Notes: generated by a model not told the origin, from the sequence alone. Counted from the first letter of the stretch, positions 47,347-58,431 are shown. The stretch: DNA of 64,000 nt from Sepiola atlantica (GCA_963556195.1 OY744535.1:97203353-97267352), one strand, 5' to 3'. Program-made: numbers and translations.

Positions 47347-48480
47347 TACATATACAATTTGTTTTTACAGAAGATGCAGAAAATGCTTATTTCTTCATGA
47401 TACGATAATACATATACACAGTCAATATAATAATATCAACTTACATCAACAAGAACATAAAACTAATAACTTTTGAAAAGAGTAAAGTCAACGTTTGATC
47501 ATTTGCTAGCTTCATGTCAATTTTCACCTGAGCAAGCAAAACTCGGATTTTGAGGGACTTTTTCATCTGTCATGTCAACCAACAACATTCAGTATCGTGA
47601 ATAAAATTGCTAAGAGACAATTGATGACAGCAAATGACAGAGCTGATGAGGCGATCAAAAAGTTGGCCACTCAATTGTTCAAAAGTTTGTTCACTGAAAA
47701 ACTACAATAGCTGATCAACATTATCCACAACTTTCCTTCTCAATGCAATTGTTCCTTTCTTTTTCATGTTCAGTATCGTGAACAAGGTTGCTAAATATGT
47801 GACAGCAACAATTGAAGAAAATCAAAGACAGAGGCTATGATGTAGTCAAAAAGTTTGCCACTTGATTGCTCTGAACCCCATGGCAGCCATTTGTTGATCG
47901 CTTTTTCATTGAAGGATCTTTCTATCCTTCTCAATGCAATTGCTTCTTCTCTATCTCTCTCTCCCCCCCTCTGTTCCTTCTTCAACAATTTCCCTTCTCA
48001 CCACAATTGTTCCTCTCTCTCTCTCGCTTTCTCTCTCTCTCTCTCTCTCCCCTATTCCTTCTTCCACAACTTTCTTTCTCATTGCAATGCCACCAATTAA
48101 CTCACAGGAGATTGACATCCCTTTATATTATCTCTTCATCATTTTCTTATTTTTATTTTTAGATTTTTGCAATGTAATTTGCGTGAAAAGTTGAGTTTGT
48201 CTAAAACCAATTGTTGACGGATGTTGATGGTGCATGCCACCTCTAAAAATGTTAAAAAAATTTAAGCAGCAATAGAGAAAACTTAGAGGAAATATAAAAA
48301 GTGCCACTGAGGTGTTTTTTTCTCTTCCCAGCTGACAAGGTTACCAAAATACGTCTATTCTTGTTTTTCAATTTTATCTTTCAAAGTAGAAGGAACTGGC
48401 CATTTTCTTCCTCTATTCATTCAACGTCACTTTTCCCTTGTTCAGGTACAGACATTCTTTTATATTACGCAAGCTCACTC
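47347..48480. other. Intron with low-complexity CT runs
   Basis: No gene. Two related blocks (TCAGTATCGTGAA...TTGCTAA, GACAGCAA, CAAAAAGTT.GCCACT) lie at about 47588-47690 and 47769-47872. A CT-rich microsatellite is at about 47950-48050. Open frames here reflect the CT run. Confidence 0.5.
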
Positions 48481-49740
48481 TTCACTTCTCACGCTTCAGC
48501 AAGTCAGCAGTCTCCAAATTCCATTCTGTGCGATCTTGACCAATCACTTGCTTCCAAGTTTTCCTTGACCGGCCAACCCTCCTGTGATTTACAACATTCA
48601 TGCTTCTGCAACGGTTTATCCAGGAGAATGAACGTTTCACATGACCATACCAGCATAATCGATTTATCCTTAAGATAACCTCCATGCTGGGCAAGTGATG
48701 TGCTTTCAGCAAATCTTCTGACCTGATGTGTTGGTTTTGGTCATATTTCACATTGCAGATCCATCTGATCATCGAGATATCATTGCGCTGCAGATGGGCG
48801 AGAGAAGACTGGGTGAGGACCCAGCATTCACTGGCATATATCATGACACTCCTGACACGGATGAAGAGTGGGTACTGAGTTCACATCAACCACCTGCACT
48901 CAGCATATTTCCGACATAGCAGAAATAGTCTACTACCTCTAGGATATTGTCATCTAGTGCCATCTCTTTGTGGAGACGACTGTCAATAGGATGTGCCTGT
49001 CTCATGCATCTCTTGCACTTAAAGTTGGGGTTCAGGACTTACTTAACCTTCAGGTCACTACACTTTTTGTGAACCCACAGTAGGCACAGGTTTTCATTGT
49101 ATTGCATTGCTTCTAACACCCTTCCAGCACACAGAACAAGGTTCCTTAGGGATTGTAGACCTGATCCACACACCATCATTTTAGTTTTAGGCAAGTTCAC
49201 TCTCAAACCCTTGACATTCAGACCGTTTTTGCATATATCTAGTTTGTTCTTTAACTGTTCCAAGGACTCGGCAATGATAACTAAGTCATCAGCATAGAAT
49301 AATTCCCATGGACAGCCAAACTGAAACTCTCTTGACATTGCCTCTAAGTGTAAAAGATAGACAAGCTACTCCCCTATGCCCACCTTATGCATTGCCCACT
49401 ATATCACCTCTTTAGGAAGTGTCGAAGGCTTTCTCTAGGTCCACAAATGCCATGTAGAGTCTTCTGTCTGCACAGACATATCTCTCCTGTAGTTGGTGAA
49501 CGATGAATATGGCATCAATTGTGCTCATGCCAGGTACAAAGCTAAACAGCATCTGATCTATGTTAACCTGCTGTCTGATGATGTTGTCTGCTACATGTTC
49601 AATCACTTTCATTCCTGTTTCTAGGAGCTTCAGGTCTCTATAATTACCCCATGGTCATGCGTCTTCTTTCTCGTTGTAGCAATTGACAAAGTAATTCTCA
49701 CTCCAGCACTCTGGCACACGCTCTTCTTTTATGATAGCAT
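48480..49740 (-). pseudogene. Non-LTR retrotransposon reverse transcriptase, decayed and internally deleted
   Basis: In minus-strand order: GMKVIEHVADNIIRQQ, SFVPGMSTIDAIFIVHQLQE and YMAFVDLEKAFD (49612-49412, RT motifs up to motif A). Then comes the catalytic box YADDLVIIAES (about 49296-49264) in a frame starting at 49338. Last is the C-terminal region with ASECWVLTQ, MIRWICNVKYDQ, LCWYGHVKR and GRSRKTWKQV (48844-48482). The stretch between motif A and the YADD block is largely deleted, and stops and frameshifts separate the parts. Dead LINE in the intron between EGF exons 2 and 3. Confidence 0.87.
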
Positions 49741-50049
49741 TCACTGTCTGTTAGGATTAGAATGCCGACCCTACCAGATTCTTTCACTTTAATATATTCT
49801 TCATCTTTTTCAAACTGATTGAATATTGATGAGCTTGATTCAAACTGATTAGCAACTTTACTATGAATTCTCAACTGAAACAAAGAACATTGTAAAGACA
49901 TTGCAGGGCCGATAAAGATGTCAGCCTCAAAACTAAAAAATAAAGGTGAATCAACACAACTAAAACAAGAATAACGGTCAAAAGATTTAAGGTATTATCG
50001 CCAAATTTCGTTCTCAGTGAAAATAACAATCATGGTACAGGTAGTTGCC
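49741..50049. other. Intron spacer
   Basis: AT-rich; a 67-codon minus frame here has no recognisable domain. Nothing else seen. Confidence 0.5.
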
Positions 50050-50990
50050 TCGTTGACTTATGGGTAGTTTTTATGGTTTTTGGCATTAAAGAGATACTTT
50101 CTTGCATCTTGTAATTTGAGAAATAACCTTGTCCTGAAAAATCAATTTATTGCATGTTACAACGAGTAGTAATAAAAATAAACTTGTCCTGAAAAATCAA
50201 TTTATTGCATGTTACAAGTAGTAGTAATAAAAATGAACTTGTCCTGAAAAGGACAGTTTATAACAAAATGCTTGTAGTAGTTTGAAAAATGAACTTTTCC
50301 TGAAAAGGTCAATTCACCCTATTTGCATATAGTAGCTGGAGAAATAAATTCAAATGTATGCGATTTTTGGTTGCAACAACATCACCTAATCATAAAATTA
50401 GTTTCATCAAAAATCTTTCTCGATATTTATAACTAAACCTTTCAGAATTCACTGCCTTAGTAATCACAACTATAATCATACACATTATGTTCTTTACAAT
50501 TTTTTTATAGATTCAATGAATAAAAAATATAACTAATCTATTGTTACTTCTTACTGCTCTCTCCTCTGGGCCATACTAATTCAGATAAAGACTGAAAATG
50601 CAGAAAGGACAAAAATGAACTACTTTCTGTGTTGACAGACATAAACATGTGAACGAACTGATGATTGATACATTCTTTTACACTAGAAAGAAGCAGACAA
50701 AAACAGACATGTTAAAGGAGAGTTCAGTCAACTTGCTTACCAGTTTGGCAGTCATCTCCCTTGTATCCAGCTTCACATTTCCTACCTGGACAATACCCAT
50801 CTTTTTTATCGCAGTAGTAATTTTTTGCACAATGACAGGTCTGCAAACATCCACTGCCAAATTTACCAACCGGACAAACTGAAAAGAGTGAAAATAAGAC
50901 ATAAACAAACAAATGGGTTAATTTATCAAGATTAGCTGAGTTTAGATCACAACCAAATTGTATGTATTTATTCTGCCATAAAATTTTGGT
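50050..50990 (-). repeat. Segmental duplication copy 2 (EGF exon plus flanking intron)
   Basis: Counterpart of 36430-37200. It carries an additional internal duplication (two AAACTTGTCCTGAAAAATC units) and about 120 bp of extra sequence at 50420-50530, but aligns on both sides of the exon. Confidence 0.85.
50741..50878 (-). CDS. EGF-like module exon (second of four)
   Basis: 138 bp, phase 1-1, acceptor CTCTTTTCAG and donor CTG|GTAAGC. It encodes CPVGKFGSGCLQTCHC, then KNYYCDKKDGYCPGRKC and EAGYKGDDCQTG. It is the closest relative of the exon at 36953-37090; the first 17 residues are identical and the flanking introns align. Changes concentrate in the middle loop between cysteines 4 and 7. 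Confidence 0.88.
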
Positions 50991-53180
50991 AAAACATTAT
51001 GCGAAAGACAAAGGAAATAAATACACAATCCTATTTCAGCTTTAATAAAAAATAAAATAAAATGTAAATAAAAAAGACAAAATCACTCATTAAATCACAA
51101 TGTTTGAAAAGCAAAATGAGTCATTGAACCGATGTCGGCCGGGAATAAAAATATTAAAATACAAAATGTAGTATATAGAATGCAGTAAAATAAAATAAAT
51201 GAATAGGATTGTTTATGTAAGAATAGTTTAAGTATAGCCCGTAGTGTTCCAAATATGGGAATTTTGCAATTCTGCTTAACTGTTATTGCGATATGTCTAG
51301 AATAGTTTGTTTTACCATAGTTTGCATAAGTCCATGAAAATCAGTACTTGAAGAAGAAAAAGAGAAAATGAAAGTAGCTTAATGTACCCAGCATGACCCA
51401 GGAGTCAATTTTTTTCCATAAATCATATGAATTGAAAACTATACTAGGTAAAATGAAGAGTAAAAAGTATTAATAATGTAAGCAACTGTTAATGAACGAT
51501 TGTTTTCTTGACTTCAAAGAGTTTTGTGTTTGCTAATTGTGAATTTGATAATCGGTTATTCAGGCAATTGAGAATGTCTTTGGAATAGCCAATCAAAACG
51601 CCCCACCCCCAAAAGAAAGAGTAAGTGAATGTAGCATCCAGTTTTTAGGTGGAAAATGTAGCTACAGACAAAAGTAAGATCGAAATTATGAAATAATAAT
51701 GGCAGTACAAGTATGAAATAATATGAAGAAGACTTCTCAGTGAATGCGGGTGGTAATGGTAGTAGATGTGAGTGTTGGAGTGAAAATCCCTCCAGCTTCC
51801 TGTTTGGATGACAATTTGGATTCCAACCTATCAAATTCTTGAATTAGAGTTAGATGAAACTAAAATTCAAACTTGTATTCTTGTACTTTCACAATTTCTA
51901 TGTACTTATGAAATATGGATAAGCTAAACCTGATTAGGTGGGTAAATATCACAGAAAATGAACTGGCAAAATGAAATTTGAACTATTGCTTAGATTAGTT
52001 TTAAAAAGAATTTAAATGAAAAAGTAGTGGTGCAGATGTAATTGTCAACATAAGTTATCTTCTTTTATTAAAACTCTTCACTGACATCACTCCAGAAATA
52101 GAAACGAGGCTTCATTCTCTTTCTCATTATAGACGGTGTGCAGTTGAGATGTATAAAAACACAACTAATAAATAACAATTTATCTCAGTTATGTTATGTG
52201 GCTCACCATCTGACCAGATAACAAGTGAACTAGGTTTGGTTTGGTTTGGTTTGTTTTACAGCAAATCAACCTCTTATAGGTCATTTAATGCCAAAACATT
52301 AGCTGTAGTATTGTGGATGGAAGTTACATGTTACTTTTGGTTGTTTTGTTTTACGGCACATAAACCCTTTTCGGATTATTTAATGCCAAATTGGGTAATT
52401 TTAGTAAAAGTTTCTATGCTTTAAGTTCCTTATATATTCAAATATTTATTCATGGTGTTTGGTTTGGTTTGGTTTGGTTTTATGGCACATCAACCCTTTT
52501 CGGATTATTTAATGCCGAATCGGGTAATTTTAGTCAAAGTTTCTATGCTTCAAGTTCTTTATATATTTAAATATTTATTCATGATGTTTGGTTTGGTTGT
52601 TTTGTAGAGGAAAATTTTTGTTTTTGATTTTAACTTTGCAGAACATGATTGAGTTTTGCAAATGGAAAGGAAAAAAAAGCAATAATATCACTGTTTGGTG
52701 CAGTTTAAGTCATGAAAAGTGAACTATGAAATAACCAATCACTATAAGTGATAGATAGTGAAAGGTGTCAGAGAAAGAGTGTCCTAAAAGGTGGGTGGAG
52801 AAAAAGCGGAAGTCAAAAGTTACGTCACTTCCGTTCGGGGAAGGGGACACAGCAGGCCGAGAATGACTGAAAGTAAATCTCTCACAGTTATTCCTTTGTT
52901 TTCTCTCTCTCTACTATTACTACTACTACGCACGCAATTCATTTTTATGTCTTTGTTCTGTTAAAATAAAACTTTTAAAACCAGACTGGCATCCATGTGG
53001 TTTCTGTCACCAGCTAAATTGAACAGTACGAGATACACTAGCCAGCAAAGATGAAGCCGGGTCCACCCAACCCATGAGGTAAGCAGAATGTAACAGAAGA
53101 TCGATGTCACATCCAATAGAAAAATAGCCAATAATTTTTATAAGTCTTAATTAAATATATATTTTATTAAATTTCCTTAC
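50991..53180. other. Intron with GGTTT repeats and a possible LTR-like segment
   Basis: No gene. Two ~128-bp units (GGCACAT.AACCCTTTTCGGAT, TTTAATGCC, TTTCTATGCTT, ATTTATTCATG) are at about 52345-52465 and 52475-52595, separated by (GGTTT)n runs. 52780-53090 is more GC-rich, with a CT run, an AATAAAA polyadenylation-like signal near 52967 and CATCCATGTGGTTTCTGTC. It could be a solo LTR, but I could not find matching ends. Confidence 0.45.
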
Positions 53181-53318
53181 CAGTTTGGCAGTTATCTCCC
53201 ATGTATCCCGCTTCACATTTCCCTTGAATGCATCTTCCATCTGTTCTACTGCAATGGCGGTTGTTTTCACAATGACAGGTCTTGGAACATCCGCTGCCAA
53301 ATTTATCAGACGGACATG
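53181..53318 (-). CDS. EGF-like module exon (most 5' of four seen)
   Basis: 138 bp, phase 1-1, acceptor TTCTTTTCAG and donor CTG|GTAAGG. It encodes CPSDKFGSGCSKTCHC, then NNRHCSRTDGRCIQGKC and EAGYMGDNCQTG, with all eight cysteines. No further EGF exon was recognised upstream to 64000, so the rest of the ectodomain and the signal peptide either lie outside the window or are not recognisable by eye. Confidence 0.87.
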
Positions 53319-53494
53319 CTGAAAAGAATCAATGGTTTAATTTATTTGGGTAAAAAGAGTAGGCTATCAACACACTGTTACCTCAAACTGTTTTTTATCT
53401 ATTAACGCAAGAACTCTCATCCATTTTTTCAACGTAGCCATACCATTTTTACCACCGAAGTGTACTCGTCTGCATAGATCTCCCTATACACTCA
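53319..53494. other. Spacer between EGF exon and LINE
   Basis: Short AT-rich stretch without recognised features. Confidence 0.4.
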
Positions 53495-54120
53495 CTAGCC
53501 AGGTATCAACCATACATCTTCACACTGTGTACACATCACTGATAGAGCCTTCTCTTGGTCGACAGTGGTATCATTCTGCTGGTTAGTAAATTGCAGAAGT
53601 TTACTCCATCCACTCCTAATTCTTGCAATCAAGCTAGCACCTGCTCCACCCTGTGCTCCAATGATATCACCAAGGTAAAACAAACTTCTCGACAACCTCG
53701 GTTCGCCATCAAAATATAACTTCTCCATCTGACAATTGGTTATCCTCTCTTAACCTACCAGTAATACCACTGCACTTCTTGTGTGTACCTAATGCTTAGA
53801 TACCATAAAAAATTAAATTGCACTGACTCTCTTTCCACAAACTGAGCAGAGGAACTTTCCTATTTTGGGGAGCTTTCCAAGACTACAACCACTGATCATC
53901 ACTTTGGTATTGGTAACATTCACTTTCAGAACTGTACTTTCAAGTCTTTAACTTAAGAAGTAGGTCATCCATTGTTTCACAGGCAAGTATTAAATCATCA
54001 GCATACAGCATCTCTCCCGGGCAATCAGTACAGAACTCCCTGGAAAATGCTTCTACGACATAAGTGAAAAGCAACGGACTCAGTACAAAACCCTGATATA
54101 CTAATATTTAAATATTAAAG
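53495..54120 (-). pseudogene. LINE reverse transcriptase 3' part, decayed
   Basis: Minus-strand translation shows EFCTDCPGEMLYADDLIL (catalytic YADD near 54005) directly after the tandem array described next. Further down, LFYLGDIIGAQGGAGASLI, a segment typical of the region following RT in this LINE type, lies in the frame 53728-53495. Frameshifts lie between them. The element is antisense relative to the window and is the source of the adjacent 128-bp repeat. Confidence 0.85.
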
Positions 54121-55011
54121 CTGTCACTAAATGTGCTGTTAATTCTAACATGACTTTGAGCATTTCTGTACATTGCTTGAACAACCTTTACCAACCACTT
54201 GTTAGCCCCTAGTTTATGCACAGCCCACCAAACAATTTTAAATTTAAGCTGTCACTAAATGTGCTGTTAATTCTAACATGACTTTGAGCATTTCTGTACA
54301 TTGCTTGAACAACCTTCACCAACCACTTGTTAGCCCCTAGTTTATGCCAAGCCCACCAAACAATTTTAAATTTAAACTGTCACTAAATGGGCTGTTAATT
54401 CTAACATGACTTTAAGCATCTCTATACATTGCTTGAACAACCTTTACCAACCACTTGTTAGCCGCTAGTTTATGCAAAGCCCACCAAACAATTTTAAATT
54501 TAAGCTGTCACTAAATGTGCTGTTAATTCTAACATGACTTTAAGTATTTCTGTACATTGCTTGAACAACCTTTACCAACCACTTGTTAGCCGCTAGTTTA
54601 TGCAAAGCCCACCAAACAATTTTAAATTTAAGCTGTCACTGAATGTGCTGTTAATTCTAACATGACTTTAAGTATTTCTGTACATTGCTTGAACAACCTT
54701 TACCAACCACTTGTAAGCCCCTAGTTTATGCCAAGCCCACCAAACAATTTTAAATTTTAGCTGTCACTAAATGTGCTGTTAATTCTAACATGACTTTAAG
54801 CATTTCTATACATTGCTTGAACAACCTTTACCAACCACTTGTTAGCCGCTAGTTTATGCAAAGCCCACCAAACAATTTTAAATTTAAGCTGTCACTGAAT
54901 GTGCTGTTAATTCTAACATGACTTTAAGTATTTCTGTACATTGCTTGAACAACCTTTACCAACCACTTGTAAGCCCCTAGTTTATGCCAAGCCCACCAAA
55001 CAATTTTAAAT
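54121..55011 (-). repeat. 128-bp tandem array made of an RT segment (7 copies)
   Basis: Seven head-to-tail units start at 54121, 54249, 54377, 54505, 54633, 54761 and 54889, exactly 128 bp apart. On the minus strand each encodes the LINE RT stretch between motif A and the YADD motif (KIVWWAxHKLGA, KWLVKVVQAMYRN, HVRINSTFS). Because 128 is not divisible by three, the frame changes at each unit, so this is DNA-level amplification of an already dead RT. Three more units of the same array lie at 59383-59766. Confidence 0.95.
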
Positions 55012-55132
55012 TTATTAAATCTGCACCATTTCCTAAGTGTCAAGACTGAACCACAACAACAACAATTACAACAAAGGCGCCCTCTGGGCCAATCCAAAAC
55101 TTCACCCAATGGCTGTAACTTGATACATTACA
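55012..55132 (-). repeat. 3' LTR of Gypsy element (minus strand)
   Basis: 121 bp, matching 59213-59373 (TCTGCACCATTT.CTAAGTGTCAAG, GGCGCCCTCTGGGCCAATCC, GGCTGTAACTTGATACATTACA) but lacking about 40 bp present there. In element orientation it begins TGTAATGTATC and is preceded by the purine-rich AAGAATGGAGGAA, a good polypurine tract. Confidence 0.9.
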
Positions 55133-55155
55133 TTCCTCCATTCTTAGATGGATCA

Positions 55156-56010
55156 CTAAACATAGTCTCTTAACTTAAATGGAGCTCTCCTTACACGCTC
55201 AGATCTCCGAGGAATAGGCGATGCTTTCTGTTTGAAGTCTATAGGTTCCACCTCAGCCTCATCCTGTTTTAATAATTCAGGAACTCCTTCTTCCTCAGTA
55301 GACTCCCTTGTACTGGTTGTCACCGTGTCCTCTGCGGCATCATTCATATCAGTCACATTCTCCTCTGGGATCCGGATTGTCCTTTTAATGATCTGGTCTG
55401 AATGTCTCCATGTAACTTCTCTCTCGGTCTCTACCTCAAAATTGATATTACCCAACTGCCTCGTAATGATGCCCTCCAGCCACCGTTGACCAGTGCCAAA
55501 ATTCCTCACAAGGACTGGATCATTCACCCCATGATTTCGGCACGGTGTCATGGTCTTAGTACCCTTCTCCATTTTGTAGTTATACACCCTGCTCTTAAAC
55601 TTGTTTGGCTGTAACAGATGAAAGGCTGTTCTTAATTGTCGCATGAACAGCAATTCAGCTGGAGGAACCCCAGTTACTGTGTGTGGAGCTGTCCTGTAGT
55701 TAAAAAGGAATCTGTTGACTTTTGTTTCAAGAGATGATTTTGTGTCTTTGTCCATCCTCTTCATTGTTTCCTTGAATGTACGCACACTGTGTTCAGCCTG
55801 GCCGTTGGAGGAGGGATGTTAAGGAGCCGTGAATATGTGTTTAACCCCATTTGCCTCTAAAAACCATCTGAATTCATCACTGGAGAAACAAGGGCCGTTG
55901 TCACTCACAACCAGCAGAGGCAAACCATGAGTCGCAAAGATTCCCCTCAACTTCTCAATGGTAGCTGCAGCAGTGGATGTCTTCATTATGCAAACCTCCA
56001 TCCATTTGGA
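55156..56010 (-). pseudogene. Integrase core and C-terminal domain of Gypsy pol (after in-frame stops)
   Basis: Same reading frame as the pol frame at 56011-58431. It is interrupted by TAA at 56011-56013 and at 55819-55821; both stops stand where relatives have Tyr. It contains the second catalytic Asp (VVSDNGPCFSS), the third acid in the NGQAE block, the segment following the core (KVNRFLFNYRTAPHTVTG), and a GPY/F-like C-terminal module (FGTGQRWLEGIITRQLG...TWRHSDQII). It ends RRSERVRRAPFKLRDYV. Confidence 0.9.
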
Positions 56011-58431
56011 TTAGGCATCAACCACTATTAAGAACATATGTCCAAAAACTGGACCAGCATAGTCTATGTGAATTCTTTCCCAGGGCTGACTTGGATATTC
56101 CCAACAATGAATCGGAGTTCTGTTGGGCTGTTTCTGATTTAGCACACAACTTTCACACCCCTTGGCGGTCCACTCAATATCTTCATCCAGTTTTGGCCAC
56201 CATACATAGCTTCTAGCTAATGCTTTCATCCTCACAATGCCTACATGAGTCTGGTGTAATTGCTGCAGAACTTTTCCTCTCAACTTAGGAGGAATAATAA
56301 TCCTGCTTCCCCACAGTAACACGCCATCTTCACAGGTCAGTTCCTCCCGTTTATTAAAATAGGGCTTTAACTGTTCACTCCAACTGACCCCATTCCAGCC
56401 ATTCATGGTGAATTTGTATACCCGACTCAAGATCGGATCTTTCCTAGTCTCTGCTCTCACAGCTTCAACCTTCACTGGAGCTTCCACAAGGTCCATCATA
56501 AATATTTCATTAGTGGATTTAGATATATCTTTTTCCTGAGCCTCCAGAGGAAGACGACTCAAACAGTCCGCATTACTATTGAGGGCTCCAGTTCGATATT
56601 CTAGTTTGTAATTATAGGCAGCCAAGAATAGAGCCCAACGCTGAACCCGGGCAGCTGCCATAACAGGAATTGACTTGTTCTCTGCAAATAGACCCAACAA
56701 CGGTTTGTGATCGGGGAACATCGTGAAGGGGTTTCCAAACAGATATTGATGTAACCTCTTCACTGCAAAAACCAGGGCATGCCCTTCCTTTTCAATGTGT
56801 GCATAATTCTGTTCAGCATCTGAGCGCGTTCGGGAGATGTAACATACTGGCTTTTCACTGCCATCTTCCATCCTATGAGCCAACACAGCTTCCAAGCCAT
56901 AAGGAGAAGCATCCACTTGTACAAGTGTGGGCTTAGATGGGTCAAAATGAGTCAGAAGGGGTGCTGTACACAGCATTTTCTTTGTCTCTTCAAAAGCTTT
57001 TTGTTGGCAGGCTTCCCACTTCCAAACTGTGCCTTTCCTCATTAGACTGTGCAGTGGCTCAAGTTGTGTGGACACATTTGGTAAATGGCTGCGATAATAA
57101 TTTACTGCCCCAAGATAGGTTTTCAACTCTGTACCATTCCTGGGTGTGGGGGCTCTTGCCACCGCAGCCACTTTCTCTGGTAGAGGAGCTGTACCATCCT
57201 TGCTAACCTTGAACCCTAGATAGGCCATTTCCTCAAGAAGGAATTCGCACTTGCTTCTTTTCAATTTGAGCCCAGCTATGCTCAGTGTATGCAATACTCT
57301 CCCTAGGTTCTTTAAGTGGCTGTCATCATCGGGACCTGAAATTAGTATATCGTCCACTCGTACCTTGCAGAAAGGAACATCTTTCAATCGTTTGTCCATC
57401 TCCTGTTGAAAAATGCCTGTAGCACTGTGCACCCCGAACTGTAACCTTGTGGGTTGGTACAAACCCCTATGTGTGTTTACAGTTAACAATTCCTGGGTAC
57501 CTTCCTCCAATTTCAGCTGCTGATAGGCATGGCTTAAATCCAGTTTGCTGAATTTTTCACCCCCTCTCAGTGTGGCAAATATATCTTCAGTTCGAGGAAT
57601 AGGGTAGCTGACACATGGAGCTGCTGCATTGATGGTTTGCTTATAGTCCCCACATATTCGGATCCCCCCATTGTTACTTTTAACAACGGGCACTATGGGT
57701 GCAGCCCATCTAGAATATTCTACTCTTTTGTAAATGCCTTGGTTTTCTAGGCGGTCTAACTCCTTCTCCACCCCTTCTCTCAAAGCATAAGGTACAGGCC
57801 TGGCTCGACAAAATTTGGGCTTGGCTTCTTTATCAATGGGTATACTCACCTGAAAGTCTTTCAGGCATCCCATTTCTCCATTAAATAAGGCATCATATTT
57901 TGTAAGTATTTTTTTAAGCCTCGATGGGTTCTCCCTTGTTAAACAAAACAGCCTTTCCCAGTCCAGCTTTAACTTCTTCATCCAATCTCTACCCAGTAGA
58001 GTTGGTACCTCTCCTTTCACAACCAGTAGTGGTAAACAGTTCACTTGTCCTTCATGTAATACCTCTACAACTGTTATCCCCTGAGGTTTTACTATTTCAC
58101 CAGTATACGTCGTCAGTTTTACTGTGCTTTTTTTTAAATCCTGAATCCTGCCCAGTTCTTTAAATTTTTTTAGACTAATGACCGAACAAGATGCTCCTGT
58201 ATCTACCTCCATGACCACTTTTTTTTTGTTTAACAACACCTCCACCTTTACCGGTGGTGTTTGCAAGTTAGAAACATTGTATAAATTCAATTCTTCTTGC
58301 CGAACCTCCCTCTCATCGAGATTTAACCTTTCCATAGTGAATCCTTTTACAACTGTCTGGTCTTCATCCACCACATTCATTGGATCGCTCTTTTTAGTTA
58401 TTTTAAAGAATTTACCTTGTTGCTGCCTCAC
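56011..58431 (-). CDS. Gypsy pol: protease, reverse transcriptase, RNase H, integrase N-terminus
   Basis: An 806-codon frame. Protease active site VDTGAS is near residue 76 and LLGRDW near 145. RT spans about 200-400, with motif A in KLDLSHAYQQL (about 296) and the catalytic box RVDDILISG (358-366), where the residue before VDD is Arg rather than the usual Tyr. RNase H runs from VQVDASPYGLEAVL (about 504) through the Glu of HIEKEGHALVF to PDHKPLLGLF. Integrase zinc domain has LHQTHVG (725-731) and CESC (759-762), and the first catalytic Asp is in RIHIDYAGP (790). The computed start is a GTG; pol is probably entered by frameshift from gag, since the frame is open upstream of it. A stop at residue 807 truncates it. 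Confidence 0.93.
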   Translation of the reverse strand: MRQQQGKFFKITKKSDPMNVVDEDQTVVKGFTMERLNLDEREVRQEELNLYNVSNLQTPPVKVEVLLNKKKVVMEVDTGASCSVISLKKFKELGRIQDLKKSTVKLTTYTGEIVKPQGITVVEVLHEGQVNCLPLLVVKGEVPTLLGRDWMKKLKLDWERLFCLTRENPSRLKKILTKYDALFNGEMGCLKDFQVSIPIDKEAKPKFCRARPVPYALREGVEKELDRLENQGIYKRVEYSRWAAPIVPVVKSNNGGIRICGDYKQTINAAAPCVSYPIPRTEDIFATLRGGEKFSKLDLSHAYQQLKLEEGTQELLTVNTHRGLYQPTRLQFGVHSATGIFQQEMDKRLKDVPFCKVRVDDILISGPDDDSHLKNLGRVLHTLSIAGLKLKRSKCEFLLEEMAYLGFKVSKDGTAPLPEKVAAVARAPTPRNGTELKTYLGAVNYYRSHLPNVSTQLEPLHSLMRKGTVWKWEACQQKAFEETKKMLCTAPLLTHFDPSKPTLVQVDASPYGLEAVLAHRMEDGSEKPVCYISRTRSDAEQNYAHIEKEGHALVFAVKRLHQYLFGNPFTMFPDHKPLLGLFAENKSIPVMAAARVQRWALFLAAYNYKLEYRTGALNSNADCLSRLPLEAQEKDISKSTNEIFMMDLVEAPVKVEAVRAETRKDPILSRVYKFTMNGWNGVSWSEQLKPYFNKREELTCEDGVLLWGSRIIIPPKLRGKVLQQLHQTHVGIVRMKALARSYVWWPKLDEDIEWTAKGCESCVLNQKQPNRTPIHCWEYPSQPWERIHIDYAGPVFGHMFLIVVDA

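Noticed and set aside
47855..48194. Ser/Leu-rich frames around 48 kb
   Set aside because: They come from a CT-rich low-complexity run.
52780..53090. Solo LTR in the first intron
   Set aside because: It has a polyadenylation-like signal and a GC-rich portion, but I could not find matching TG...CA ends or a target duplication.
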